Origin: Acinetobacter haemolyticus
GTDB lineage: Bacteria; Pseudomonadota; Gammaproteobacteria; Pseudomonadales; Moraxellaceae
Assembly: GCF_900406815.1 (NCBI RefSeq)
Contig: NZ_OVCN01000003.1
Span: 149,513-213,512, forward strand
Direction of reading: 5' to 3'
Length of the DNA: 64,000 nucleotides
The position numbers and the translations under genes were made by a program. Of this stretch, positions 10,582 through 19,470 are shown piece by piece (the stretch's first letter is position 1; every line of letters starts with the position of its first letter). The notes beneath the pieces are model-generated. The model made no database searches. It was not told where the DNA came from and saw only the letters and a list, made by a program, of their open reading frames with translations.

Positions 10582-11235
10582 TTATCCTTGCGTCGCATCA
10601 ATCAATTGAGCACCCGTCAAAGCCTGAAGTTCTTCAAAGCTGAGACCATCTACTTTCTCAATCACCTTTAAACCGTCATTGGTCACATCAATCACACACA
10701 GATCGGTATAAATACGATCGACACATTTCAGACCCGTTGCTGGATAAGAAAGTGCTTCAACAATCTTGGGTTCACCTTGTTTGGTCACATGATCAGTGGT
10801 GATAAACACTTTCTTTGCACCGACAGCCAAGTCCATTGCACCACCGACAGCAGGAATCGCATCGGCTGCTCCTGTATGCCAGTTGGCAAGATCACCGTTG
10901 GCTGCAACTTGGAATGCACCCAATACTGCAATATCCAGATGACCACCACGCATCATGGCAAAGGAATCCCCATGATGGAAAAAACAGCCCCCTGTGAGCA
11001 TGGTCACATACTCTTTGCCAGCATTAATCAGCTCAGGGTCTTCTTCACCTTTAGCTGGTGGTGGACCGAATGCCAATAAACCGTTTTCAGAATGCAGAAA
11101 TACATCTTTGTCGGCAGGTAAGTATTTTGAAATCTTGGTCGGTAAGCCAATACCTAGATTGACATAGGCACCATCAGGAATATCTTGTGCAACACGTTCA
11201 GCGATCTGGTCACGGCTGAGTTTTTGATAGCTCAT
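10582..11235 (-). CDS. pcaJ: 3-oxoadipate CoA-transferase beta subunit
   Basis: A 217-residue class I CoA-transferase small chain. The catalytic Glu lies in SENGLLAFGP and glycine-rich GIGLPTKI is near the N-terminus. With PcaI it transfers CoA from succinyl-CoA to beta-ketoadipate. It begins 11 bp after pcaI. Confidence 0.95.
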   Translation of the reverse strand: MSYQKLSRDQIAERVAQDIPDGAYVNLGIGLPTKISKYLPADKDVFLHSENGLLAFGPPPAKGEEDPELINAGKEYVTMLTGGCFFHHGDSFAMMRGGHLDIAVLGAFQVAANGDLANWHTGAADAIPAVGGAMDLAVGAKKVFITTDHVTKQGEPKIVEALSYPATGLKCVDRIYTDLCVIDVTNDGLKVIEKVDGLSFEELQALTGAQLIDATQG

Positions 11236-11246
11236 TGTTATTCTCC

Positions 11247-11933
11247 TTATTGCGCAGCGACAGGTGAGGTTGCTTCAACCGCAACCACATGCTGAACAAA
11301 AATCCCTGGGGTAATAATGTGTTCAGGATCAAGCTGACCAAGTTCAACCACTTCAGAGACTTGAGCGATGGTGACATCCGCAGCCATGGCCATGATCGGT
11401 CCAAAGTTACGTGCAGATTTATTAAAAACCAGATTGCCCCAACGATCGCCTTTGTGAGCTTTGATTAAAGCGAAGTCAGCTTTAATTGGATATTCAAGAA
11501 CGTAGTCTTTACCATCGATATGACGGGTTTCTTTGCTTTCTGCCAATAATGTTCCGAAGCCAGTCGGTGTAAACACAGCCCCTAATCCCATCCCAGCAGC
11601 TTGGATACGGCAAGCGAGATTGCCTTGTGGCACGAGCTCTAATTCAATCTTGCCGGCATGGTAGAGTTCATCGAACACCCATGAATCAGATTGGCGTGGG
11701 AAAGAGCAGATGATTTTACGGACTGCACCTGTTTTTAGGAGTTTGGCAAGACCATAATCGCCATTGCCTGCATTGTTATTGACGATGACAAGGTCTTTAA
11801 CTCCAAGTTCAATCAGAGCATCGATGAGTTCAGCAGGTTGTCCTGCGGTTCCAAAGCCACCAATCATGATGGTTGAGCCATCTTTTATTTGGGATAAAAC
11901 CTCAACCAGCGAGGCTGTACTCTTATCAATCAT
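11247..11933 (-). CDS. pcaI: 3-oxoadipate CoA-transferase alpha subunit
   Basis: A 228-residue class I CoA-transferase chain with the signature IGGFGTAGQPAELIDAL. It is the first gene of the pca-qui operon, transcribed away from pcaU. The PcaU-type operator lies about 135-170 bp upstream of its start. Confidence 0.95.
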   Translation of the reverse strand: MIDKSTASLVEVLSQIKDGSTIMIGGFGTAGQPAELIDALIELGVKDLVIVNNNAGNGDYGLAKLLKTGAVRKIICSFPRQSDSWVFDELYHAGKIELELVPQGNLACRIQAAGMGLGAVFTPTGFGTLLAESKETRHIDGKDYVLEYPIKADFALIKAHKGDRWGNLVFNKSARNFGPIMAMAADVTIAQVSEVVELGQLDPEHIITPGIFVQHVVAVEATSPVAAQ

Positions 11934-12068
11934 CTAACTACTTCCTGTACTAAGAACCACTCAACTTCATCCTGAAAATTGATGAAATTAAACTGAGTGT
12001 TTTGTTCGGATTTGTTCTATTTATTCTTGATAATTTTTCTAGGGACTTCTATGCTGCAAAGCCGTTAT

Positions 12069-12105
12069 TGTTCGATATATATATTTTATGTTCGATGATC
12101 GAACA
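12069..12105. promoter_or_regulatory. PcaU operator (three TGTTCGAT repeats)
   Basis: TGTTCGAT occurs at 12069-12076 and again exactly 20 bp later at 12089-12096. The second copy forms a palindrome with ATCGAACA at 12098-12105 around a single G. Two direct repeats spaced two helical turns apart plus one inverted copy is the architecture known for the PcaU site between pcaU and pcaI in Acinetobacter. The sequence shows the repeats directly; PcaU binding is inferred. Confidence 0.85.
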
Positions 12106-12181
12106 TTATCCCAGTAAAATAGTCAGCTTTTGATTAGAATGGAAATGAACAACTGAAATTTCGGATTGGAGTTATCATCAT

Positions 12182-13006
12182 ATGGATCATGATCAAGAGA
12201 AAACTGTTCGATTTATTCATCACAGTGAAAATAAGAAATCAATTCGACATGAAGACTTCATTGCAGGTATAGCTAAAGGTTTAACTATCCTCGAGTGTTT
12301 CGGTCCAGAACGTCATCGTCTAAATATCAGTACAGCTGCTGAAAAGACAGGCATGACACGTGCGGCTGCTCGACGTCATCTACTTACTTTGGAATACTTA
12401 GGCTATTTGGAATTCGATGGGCATTATTATTATCTTGCTCCTAAAATTCTAAAATTTTCAGGTGCTTACTTAGATGGCTCACCACTCCCAAAAATCTGTC
12501 AACCATTATTGAATTTATTGACTAATCAGACCTCGCTTATTTATTCAGTGATGGTGTTAGATGGATATGAAGCAATTACCATCGCACGAAGTGCAGCACA
12601 TCAACAAACAGATCGCGTTAATCCATATGGCCTACATCTAGGCAATCGGTTGCCCGCTCATGCCACATCAGCAGGCAAAATCTTACTCGCCCATCTTGAT
12701 TTAGATGAGCAGAAACAATGGTTAGAAAAATACCCCCTTAAACGACTCACTAAATATACGCATACCGAAAGTGAGGAGTTTTTGGCACTACTGCATGAAA
12801 TTAAAGAACAAGACTGGTGCTATTCATGTGAAGAGCATGAACTGGGAGTACATGCTGTTGCGGTGCCTATTTATGATTCAAATGCTGATGTTGTTGCAGC
12901 CTTAAATATCGTCTCGCCAACCATGCGAACCACTAAAGATTACTTAGTGACTCACATTTTGCCATTACTACTCGAAACTTCTCGTGACCTAAGACATGTC
13001 ATCTAA
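12182..13006 (+). CDS. pcaU: PcaU, IclR-family regulator of the pca-qui operon
   Basis: A 274-residue IclR-type protein. The N-terminal winged helix (about 25-90) includes LNISTAAEKTGMTRAAARRHL, and the C-terminal effector domain has LPAHATSAGKILLAHL. It is divergent from pcaI across the three-repeat operator, and known PcaU activates the operon in response to protocatechuate and represses itself. TTGGAG precedes the ATG. Confidence 0.93.
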   Translation: MDHDQEKTVRFIHHSENKKSIRHEDFIAGIAKGLTILECFGPERHRLNISTAAEKTGMTRAAARRHLLTLEYLGYLEFDGHYYYLAPKILKFSGAYLDGSPLPKICQPLLNLLTNQTSLIYSVMVLDGYEAITIARSAAHQQTDRVNPYGLHLGNRLPAHATSAGKILLAHLDLDEQKQWLEKYPLKRLTKYTHTESEEFLALLHEIKEQDWCYSCEEHELGVHAVAVPIYDSNADVVAALNIVSPTMRTTKDYLVTHILPLLLETSRDLRHVI

Positions 13007-13011
13007 ATAAG

Positions 13012-13045
13012 AAAGCTCTAATTTCAATCATTAGAGCTTTACTTT
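13012..13045. terminator. Bidirectional terminator between pcaU and zigA
   Basis: AAAGCTCTAAT (13012-13022) pairs with ATTAGAGCTTT (13030-13040). T-rich sequence follows on the plus side and A-rich sequence precedes it, so it can serve both convergent genes. Confidence 0.8.
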
Positions 13046-13056
13046 ATTTTCCCAAA

Positions 13057-14280
13057 TTACGTTAAGATCATATCTGTCCAACCTGTAAACGGATTGTCAA
13101 ACTGTTCCCATTCTTTTGCGCCAAGTGCCATTTCATCCTCTGTTAATAAACATGCATCAAACTGCGCAGTCAGTGCAGCTTGATCCATATCCATACCGAT
13201 CAAAACAATTTCTTGTCGTGCATCACCTGTTAATTCATCCCAATTTCTTTCAATTGCATCACGACTATTTTGATCTTCGGGCCAATGCTCATCTGGTACG
13301 GCTGCCCACCAATACCCTGCTACACCATGCCGAGCCATGGCACCTGCTTGTGACCACGAACCAGCAAACTCTGGATTTGAAGCGAGCCAAAAAAATCCTT
13401 TTGATCGGATCACACCTTGCCATTCAGAATTTACAAAATCAAAGAACCGCTGTGGATGGAAAGGCTTTCGTGCTCGATAAACAAAACTACCGATCCCATA
13501 TTCTTCCGTTTCAGGCGTATGTTCACCTCTTAATTCTTTCAGCCAACCAGGCGCTTGAGCCGCTTCGTTGAAATCGAACAAATTAGTATTTAGAATCTTA
13601 TCTAGATTCACTTGCCCAAATTCAGCAATTTCAATTTTCGCTCTTGGATTGAGTGAATGTAGAATGCCAAATAATTTTTCTTTTTCTTCACTATTAATCA
13701 AATCAACTTTATTTAAAATAATCACATCACAGAACTCAATTTGGTCGATTAAAAGATCAACCACATTACGCTCATCATCTTCCCCCAACGATTCACCTCG
13801 TGAAGTTAAGCTATCCTGCGAACTATAATCTTTTAAAAAATTATAGGCATCGACCACAGTAACCATGGTATCCAAACGCGCAAATTCATTCAGTGAAACG
13901 CCATTTTCATCTTCGAAGGTAAATGTTTCTGCCACGGGTAAAGGTTCAGAAATTCCTGTCGATTCAATCACCAATTGATCAAAGCGATTATCTTCAGCCA
14001 AACGGCGTACCTCAATCAATAAATCCTCTCGCAATGTGCAACAAATACAGCCATTGCTCATTTCCACCAGTTTTTCATCTGTACGTGATAATTCAGCACC
14101 GCCCTCACGAACCAAAGCTGCATCAATATTCACCTCAGACATATCATTGACGATCACGGCGATTTTCCGCCCTTCACGATTGTTCAAAATATGATTGAGC
14201 AACGTGGTTTTCCCTGCACCTAAAAATCCAGATAAAACAGTGACAGGAAGTTTGGTTGGAGTGGCTATAGAATGATTCAT
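13057..14280 (-). CDS. zigA: COG0523 zinc metallochaperone GTPase, ZigA type
   Basis: A 407-residue G3E-family GTPase with Walker A GFLGAGKT, the metal-binding motif [11 protein letters not shown] (CxCC) and NKVDL of the GTPase fold, plus a C-terminal CobW domain. Acinetobacter ZigA is a zinc-limitation-induced metallochaperone. It sits 15 bp after zur and shares the Zur-box promoter at 15476-15493. The start at 14280 ([10 protein letters not shown]) follows GTGAGAACGCC; an in-frame ATG at 14292 is the alternative. Confidence 0.85.
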   Translation of the reverse strand: MNHSIATPTKLPVTVLSGFLGAGKTTLLNHILNNREGRKIAVIVNDMSEVNIDAALVREGGAELSRTDEKLVEMSNGCICCTLREDLLIEVRRLAEDNRFDQLVIESTGISEPLPVAETFTFEDENGVSLNEFARLDTMVTVVDAYNFLKDYSSQDSLTSRGESLGEDDERNVVDLLIDQIEFCDVIILNKVDLINSEEKEKLFGILHSLNPRAKIEIAEFGQVNLDKILNTNLFDFNEAAQAPGWLKELRGEHTPETEEYGIGSFVYRARKPFHPQRFFDFVNSEWQGVIRSKGFFWLASNPEFAGSWSQAGAMARHGVAGYWWAAVPDEHWPEDQNSRDAIERNWDELTGDARQEIVLIGMDMDQAALTAQFDACLLTEDEMALGAKEWEQFDNPFTGWTDMILT

Positions 14281-14295
14281 TGGCGTTCTCACAGA

Positions 14296-14700
14296 TTAAA
14301 TATGTTGGGGTTCATGTTTTGAAAGACATGAAAAACATTGACCCAATACTTCTAAATATGGGTATCTCGGATTAAATTGTTTTGCTTGGATGGTGCTTTC
14401 CACACAAGTTTTAAGTTGTGGAATTGCAATGCTCTGCACTTTTTGGCATTCGGTACACACGGTAAAAAGCCGATAATTTGCGGTAATTTCGGCTTGCTCT
14501 AACACATACATATTCAAGGTATTTAGTTTTACGATCAGGCACTGTTCTGAGAGTTTTTTCAGAATTCGATAGATTTGAATTGGCGCTTGAAAGCCATAGG
14601 GTTTGGCCTTTTCCAATAACTCATAAGCACTCATAGCTTTGTTTTCTGTTTTTAAAATATCTAAAATATTTTGTTGGGCTAAGGTGATCTTCATTTTCAA
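14296..14700 (-). CDS. zur: Zur, Fur-family zinc uptake repressor
   Basis: A 134-residue Fur-family protein. The N-terminal winged helix reads AYELLEKAKPYGFQAPIQIYRIL, and structural-zinc CxxC pairs are visible in CTECQ and CFSC. It lies inside a zinc-limitation gene set and abuts the preceding M15 gene. Zur with zinc is expected to repress both divergent arms of the island, including itself. Start 14700 or 14694 (second Met). Confidence 0.88.
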   Translation of the reverse strand: MKMKITLAQQNILDILKTENKAMSAYELLEKAKPYGFQAPIQIYRILKKLSEQCLIVKLNTLNMYVLEQAEITANYRLFTVCTECQKVQSIAIPQLKTCVESTIQAKQFNPRYPYLEVLGQCFSCLSKHEPQHI

Positions 14701-15414
14701 CTACTCATTGTTATTTTTTAGAAAATTATTCATACATGGAGATGAAGTGTAACGATGGTCAACACCCCAAGTTCGATAGCCTGCTGCATCAATATGGATT
14801 TGTCCTGATGCATACACACCTAAACCCATATTTAATGCTTGACCTTGTTCTGCCCAGAATTCACAAAGCTTCTTTTTGGTATTTTCGATATAGATTTGCT
14901 CAATTGGATCTGGATTCTCCCTGCCTATACGAAAATCCAGTGCGGCGTTAAAAACATGTTTAGATCCACCCGCCCCACCCGCACATTGATTCAGCGCATA
15001 GCTTCGATATACCGATGTCACCGTAAACCGATCAATGCGTTTTTGTTCGACCAATTGCTTCAGAATGTTTAAAGTCGGAATGATGTTATTCCAGAGTTCT
15101 CTAGGTGGAATTTCATATTCAGTGTAATTACATTTTTGCCAATCTCTCGCTGTTTGAAAAAACTCAAAATCTGGAATAAGAGATTCAATCCCTTGGGTTT
15201 TCAAAAAATTTTTATAAGCTTGAATTTGCTGTTGATGCTGCGCCTGCATTGCCCACTGGAGATACGCTGATGGGATACGCTTTTCTTGCAGAATCACTTT
15301 GGGAATCGTATGTTTCGATTCAAGTTTTGGTCGAGGTTGCGGTTGGATCTCTTGATACGAAGACTGACAAGCAGGCAGACCACAAATGAATCCGAGCATG
15401 TAGATTTTTTTCAT
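14701..15414 (-). CDS. M15-type D-Ala-D-Ala carboxypeptidase-like lipoprotein
   Basis: Starts at MKKIYMLGFICGLPACQS, a lipoprotein signal with the lipidated Cys after LeuProAla. The C-terminal half has SKHVFNAALDFRIG and a late IHIDAAGYRTWG, the His/Asp zinc ligands of the peptidase M15 (YcbK-like) family. A role in trimming peptidoglycan during zinc shortage is inferred from its position as first gene of the Zur-controlled arm. An ATG at 15438 would add 8 residues before the lipoprotein signal and is less likely. Confidence 0.7.
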   Translation of the reverse strand: MKKIYMLGFICGLPACQSSYQEIQPQPRPKLESKHTIPKVILQEKRIPSAYLQWAMQAQHQQQIQAYKNFLKTQGIESLIPDFEFFQTARDWQKCNYTEYEIPPRELWNNIIPTLNILKQLVEQKRIDRFTVTSVYRSYALNQCAGGAGGSKHVFNAALDFRIGRENPDPIEQIYIENTKKKLCEFWAEQGQALNMGLGVYASGQIHIDAAGYRTWGVDHRYTSSPCMNNFLKNNNE

Positions 15415-15475
15415 TTTTGATTCGCAGCGTCTCTTCATTCAAATTAACTTCGCAACGAGCTTGTCGATACTTATT

Positions 15476-15493
15476 GTTATGTTATAACATTAC
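15476..15493. promoter_or_regulatory. Zur box between the two arms of the zinc island
   Basis: GTTATGTTATAACATTAC differs from its own reverse complement only at one symmetric pair, with the core ATGTTATAACAT perfectly palindromic. This matches the gammaproteobacterial Zur consensus (ATGTTATA...TATAACAT). It lies 61 bp upstream of the M15 start and 31 bp upstream of folE2, so one site can control both directions. Confidence 0.85.
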
Positions 15494-15524
15494 AAATAAT
15501 ATTACAACGTAAGCCATTAGACAA

Positions 15525-16427
15525 ATGAATCTTGCTCTTCCAGATATTTCAGCTGAATCAACTCTACCCAAAGCGAATAGCCATTGCCTAGATTGGGTTG
15601 GCATGGAAAAAATTGCATTGCCAGTTCGTATCGAAAATACGTTATGTCAAAGCCAAGTAAATGCTTATGTCAGTTTGGATGACCCTTTGGCCAAGGGGAT
15701 TCATATGTCACGCTTGTATACGCGATTGTTAGAATTGAGTTCGATTGAAAATTTGAGCTTGGTCGATCTACAGTCATTATTACAAGACTTTTTAGTTAGT
15801 CATCGCGATCTATCCAAACATGCAAAAATTGAAATTCATAGCGAACTGTATATCGAACGACCAGCATTGATCAGCAAGCTTTCAGGTTGGAAAAGTTATC
15901 CTTTTGTTTTGTCATGCCAACTTTTAGATGGGCAGTTTTTAGCAGAATTAAAAGTTGAGATCCCCTATTCATCGACCTGCCCATGCTCGGCTGCACTTTC
16001 AAGAAACATTATTCAACAACGTTTTGAATCAGCACTCAATAATCAAGACATTAGACTAGATCAGCAAGAAATCTTAAATTGGCTAAGTAGGACGGATGCC
16101 ATTGCGGCAACACCGCATAGTCAAAGAAGCTTTGCGATTCTTAAACTTAGACTTGATCAAAATATCCAACATATCCCACTGATTTTATTTATCAATCAAG
16201 CTGAACAAGCCCTCATGACCCCTGTTCAAACAGCAGTTAAACGTATTGATGAGCAGGCTTTCGCAATTGCCAATGGTCAAAATCTCATGTTCTGTGAAGA
16301 TGCCTTACGACGGCTTTATGGCACATTCATTCACCATCAAAACATTCAGGGTTTTAATTTTAAAGTCATTCATGCAGAAAGCTTACACGCACATGATGCA
16401 GTGGCTCAAGGTTCATGGCAATGGTAA
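15525..16427 (+). CDS. folE2: GTP cyclohydrolase FolE2 (type IB)
   Basis: A 300-residue protein with the FolE2 signature STCPCSAALSRN carrying the active-site Cys. FolE2 replaces zinc-dependent FolE in folate synthesis and is a classic Zur-regulated zinc-sparing paralog. It is the first gene of the plus-strand arm, immediately downstream of the Zur box, and its stop overlaps hisI. Confidence 0.9.
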   Translation: MNLALPDISAESTLPKANSHCLDWVGMEKIALPVRIENTLCQSQVNAYVSLDDPLAKGIHMSRLYTRLLELSSIENLSLVDLQSLLQDFLVSHRDLSKHAKIEIHSELYIERPALISKLSGWKSYPFVLSCQLLDGQFLAELKVEIPYSSTCPCSAALSRNIIQQRFESALNNQDIRLDQQEILNWLSRTDAIAATPHSQRSFAILKLRLDQNIQHIPLILFINQAEQALMTPVQTAVKRIDEQAFAIANGQNLMFCEDALRRLYGTFIHHQNIQGFNFKVIHAESLHAHDAVAQGSWQW

Positions 16428-16840
16428 AGCATTCTATTTTCGAGCAAATGGAACAGGGAAATTTAGGACAACAATTTGATTTTGAAAGTGTGTTTGAACA
16501 GATCAAATGGAACCAAGAAGGTCTCATCCCCGCGATCACTCAAGATCAAACAAGCAAAGATGTATTGATGATGGCTTGGGTCAATCGAGACGCCTTAATC
16601 GAAACCTTGCAAACCAAACAAGTGTGTTATTGGTCGCGCTCACGAAAGTGTTTATGGCGTAAAGGTGAGAGTTCAGGTCATCGTCAATATTTGGCGGATG
16701 CCAGACTCGATTGTGATGGCGACTGTCTATTGTTTTTTGTCAATCAAACAGGTCCAGCTTGCCACACTCTACGTCCGACTTGTTTTTATCTTGGTCTCAA
16801 TACAGATCAAGTGACGATCTTAACTCAACCTGTGATTTAA
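16421..16840 (+). CDS. hisI: Phosphoribosyl-AMP cyclohydrolase paralog (zinc-limitation set)
   Basis: A 139-residue HisI-family protein. Metal-site residues are kept: DCDGDC (16716-16733), ACHT and the Cys of PTCF. It opens the ring of PR-AMP in histidine synthesis. A stand-alone HisI in a Zur-controlled operon with folE2 and pyrC-like genes is a known backup-enzyme arrangement. ATG at 16421 overlaps the folE2 stop; ATG at 16415 is also possible. Confidence 0.85.
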   Translation: MVKHSIFEQMEQGNLGQQFDFESVFEQIKWNQEGLIPAITQDQTSKDVLMMAWVNRDALIETLQTKQVCYWSRSRKCLWRKGESSGHRQYLADARLDCDGDCLLFFVNQTGPACHTLRPTCFYLGLNTDQVTILTQPVI

Positions 16841-16862
16841 CTTATTTTTAAACGGTAATTCT

Positions 16863-17423
16863 ATGCTACGTAAAAATCCATCTGGTCATTTGCCTGTCAT
16901 CGATCAATCTGCTTATGTCGATCAAACGGCTATTATCTGCGGCAAAGTCATTGTACATGCCAATGTGTTCATTGGTCCTTATGCCGTAATTCGTGCTGAT
17001 GAAACCGATGAACATGGAGAAATGGAACCGATTATTATCGGCGCAAATTCCAATATCCAAGATGGTGTGGTGATTCATTCCAAAGCAGGCGCTGCGGTAA
17101 AAATTGGTGAAAACTCATCCATTGCACATCGTTCAATTATTCATGGTCCGTGTGAAATTGGGTGCCATGTTTTTGTTGGTTTTAATAGCGTTTTATTCAA
17201 CTGCAAAGTCGGAGATCATAGTGCGATCCGGCACAATGCAGTGGTCGATGGTCGTGATTTACCAAGTCACTTTTATGTTCCTGCCATGAGCTATATCCAT
17301 CCTAAAACAGATTTAAACCAATACCCTCCTGTTGATATTGCGATCAGTGAATTTTCTGAAAGTGTGGTGAGCACCAATATCGAGTTAGTCAAAGGATATA
17401 AGGCATTACACAATGAATTTTAG
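16863..17423 (+). CDS. Gamma-carbonic anhydrase-like hexapeptide protein
   Basis: A 186-residue left-handed beta-helix protein with hexapeptide repeats from about 20 to 145. The three metal-ligand His are present (DGVVIHS, SIAHRS, SIIHGP) as in gamma-class carbonic anhydrases. It overlaps the following pyrC-like gene by 11 bp. The family can use iron or cobalt, which would suit zinc limitation, but activity is not shown here. Confidence 0.8.
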   Translation: MLRKNPSGHLPVIDQSAYVDQTAIICGKVIVHANVFIGPYAVIRADETDEHGEMEPIIIGANSNIQDGVVIHSKAGAAVKIGENSSIAHRSIIHGPCEIGCHVFVGFNSVLFNCKVGDHSAIRHNAVVDGRDLPSHFYVPAMSYIHPKTDLNQYPPVDIAISEFSESVVSTNIELVKGYKALHNEF

Positions 17424-18768
17424 ACAATTCCCCAAGATCATTATTCGCAATGCCAATCTAGTCAATGAAGATAAACAGTATATTGCCGATGTACTAATTC
17501 AAGATGGACGAATCGAGAAAATTGCTAGCAATATCACAGGTGTTTTCAATGCGAAAACTATTGATGCTAATGGTGCTTGGTTAATCCCAGGCATGATTGA
17601 TGATCAAGTGCATTTTAGAGATCCTGGCTCACCACACAAAGGCTGTATCGCCTCTGAATCTATGGCTGCAGCCATTGGTGGGATTACCAGTTATATGGAT
17701 ATGCCCAATACCAATCCTGCGACATTGAACTTAGAGACTTTAGCACAAAAAAAGAAAATTGCAGCGCAACATAGCATGGCAAATTACGCATTTCATTTGG
17801 GTGTAAGCTCTGAAAATTTAGATATTATTGAACAACTTGATCCTAAATTAGTCAGTGGTGTCAAAGTCTTTATGGGTGCATCAACAGGGAATATGTTGGT
17901 CGATGATCCTAAAATTCTAGAGCGTTTATTTGCTAATGTACCAACCCTCTTATTGACGCATTGTGAATATACACCTCGGATTAAAGAGCAGGAAAAACTA
18001 TATTTGGAAAAATATGGCGAAAATATTCCAGCAGCTATGCACCCTAAAATTCGAGATAAACGGGCCTGTTATGAAAGTTCACGACTGGCTGTTTCATTGG
18101 CTGAAAAATATGGAACGCAACTGCATGTTTTACATCTGACCACAGCTAAAGAATTATGTTTATTTAAGGATCTGCCTTTAAATCGAAAGCATATTTCTGC
18201 CGAAGTCTGTATCCATCATCTCAGTTTTGATGATTCTGACTATGCCGCTCTGGGGCATTTAATAAAATGTAATCCCGCCATCAAAACTCAACACGATAGA
18301 GAAGCTTTGATCCATGCAATTTCCAACAGTAATCAACTGGATATTATTGGAACCGACCATGCACCACATACTTGGGATGAAAAACAACAATCCTATATGA
18401 ATGCGCCTTCAGGACTGCCACTGGTACAACATGCTGTGCCCGCATTGATGGAACTGGTTGCAGATGGAAAACTCCGTATCGAAACGATGGTACGTAAAAC
18501 ATCTCATCAAGTTGCCGACTTATTTAAGATCAAAGATCGTGGTTATATTCGTGAGGGCTATTGGGCCGATCTCGTCCTACTCAAAGAAAATGCGCATAAA
18601 ATCGCGATCAAAGACCAAAGAAATTATATGCATTGTGGTTGGAGTCCATTCCAAGATAAAACCTTTCGTTATGAAGTGGATACCACCATTGTTTCAGGGC
18701 AACTGGCGTGGCATCAAAATCAGTTGTTTTTAAATTGTCGAGGAAAAATATTAGAAATTGACCGATAG
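17413..18768 (+). CDS. pyrC: Dihydroorotase-family protein (PyrC-like zinc-limitation paralog)
   Basis: A 451-residue amidohydrolase with most metal-site motifs of dihydroorotases: Lys in SGVKVFMGAS, His in LLTHCEY and VLHLTTAKEL, and Asp in GTDHAPHT. The first metal motif, normally HxH, reads DDQVHFRDPG, so one His is Gln, as in one dihydroorotase subgroup. Last gene of the Zur-controlled arm. Confidence 0.8.
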   Translation: MNFRQFPKIIIRNANLVNEDKQYIADVLIQDGRIEKIASNITGVFNAKTIDANGAWLIPGMIDDQVHFRDPGSPHKGCIASESMAAAIGGITSYMDMPNTNPATLNLETLAQKKKIAAQHSMANYAFHLGVSSENLDIIEQLDPKLVSGVKVFMGASTGNMLVDDPKILERLFANVPTLLLTHCEYTPRIKEQEKLYLEKYGENIPAAMHPKIRDKRACYESSRLAVSLAEKYGTQLHVLHLTTAKELCLFKDLPLNRKHISAEVCIHHLSFDDSDYAALGHLIKCNPAIKTQHDREALIHAISNSNQLDIIGTDHAPHTWDEKQQSYMNAPSGLPLVQHAVPALMELVADGKLRIETMVRKTSHQVADLFKIKDRGYIREGYWADLVLLKENAHKIAIKDQRNYMHCGWSPFQDKTFRYEVDTTIVSGQLAWHQNQLFLNCRGKILEIDR

Positions 18769-18789
18769 AAAGGATATTTGATTAAATTC

Positions 18790-18892
18790 AGAACTCGCTT
18801 GCTCTACAACTTTTAGTCTAGTTTTGGTCTGCTCAACGGTGTAAGTACTATATTGCCCCGTTGAAACTAGACCAAATTGAAGTTGAGTTCTT
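18790..18892. repeat. Imperfect palindromic element after the pyrC-like gene
   Basis: AGAACTC (18790-18796) is mirrored by GAGTTCT (18885-18891). Inside, TTTGGTCT..CAACGG is mirrored by CCGTTG..AGACCAAA around an 18-nt centre near 18840-18857. There is no T-tail on the plus strand. It could be a short MITE-like insertion or a processing hairpin. Confidence 0.45.
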
Positions 18893-19011
18893 AAAATTAA
18901 GAAAATCTCACTACGCTCATCTTTGAATAAGGGGTTGATCCTTTGTAAGTTTTCTACAAAAAAGAAATTATTGGGCTTTCTTAATAGGCAATTAAAATTT
19001 AATTTATAAGT

Positions 19012-19470
19012 TCAATCTATTCCTTTTAATATTTCCCCTAATATTTTAAGATTCTGTAACTCTTCATCTGTATATTTCATTTGCGACAAAAGCTCATGAT
19101 CACTTATAATTTTAATATATTGATCATAAATATTAATCTTATTTTCTAACAAGAATTCGACAAACTCCCCACCGTTTTCATTTCGATGAAACTCAGTAAA
19201 AAATAAAGTTGTATAAAAGATCTTTTTCTTCTTATCACTTAAACCTAACAAAAATGTATCTAAATTATTATAAAACTCACTGTAGGGCTGACTACCACAG
19301 AAAATATTCTTATCAATAAGATTGATTGAGTTAATAATTTGAATATCCTGTGTTAAAAAAGCAACCCTATTGTTAAAACTATTAATGCAAGATTTTTTTT
19401 CAATTGAAGAACATCCTGTAAATGACAATATTCCTATTATAAATAAGGTTTTTTTGATTTTATTTAACAT
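19012..19470 (-). CDS. Lipoprotein, probable immunity protein of the Rhs toxin
   Basis: A 152-residue protein with a lipoprotein signal (hydrophobic TLFIIGILSFTGC; Cys20 lipidated). The rest is a helical, charged domain of no recognised family. Its ATG overlaps the rhs stop by 11 bp, the standard effector-immunity arrangement. A periplasm-facing anchor fits a cognate toxin acting on peptidoglycan. Base composition is A+T-rich, like the toxin tip. Immunity function is inferred from position and export. Confidence 0.65.
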   Translation of the reverse strand: MLNKIKKTLFIIGILSFTGCSSIEKKSCINSFNNRVAFLTQDIQIINSINLIDKNIFCGSQPYSEFYNNLDTFLLGLSDKKKKIFYTTLFFTEFHRNENGGEFVEFLLENKINIYDQYIKIISDHELLSQMKYTDEELQNLKILGEILKGID

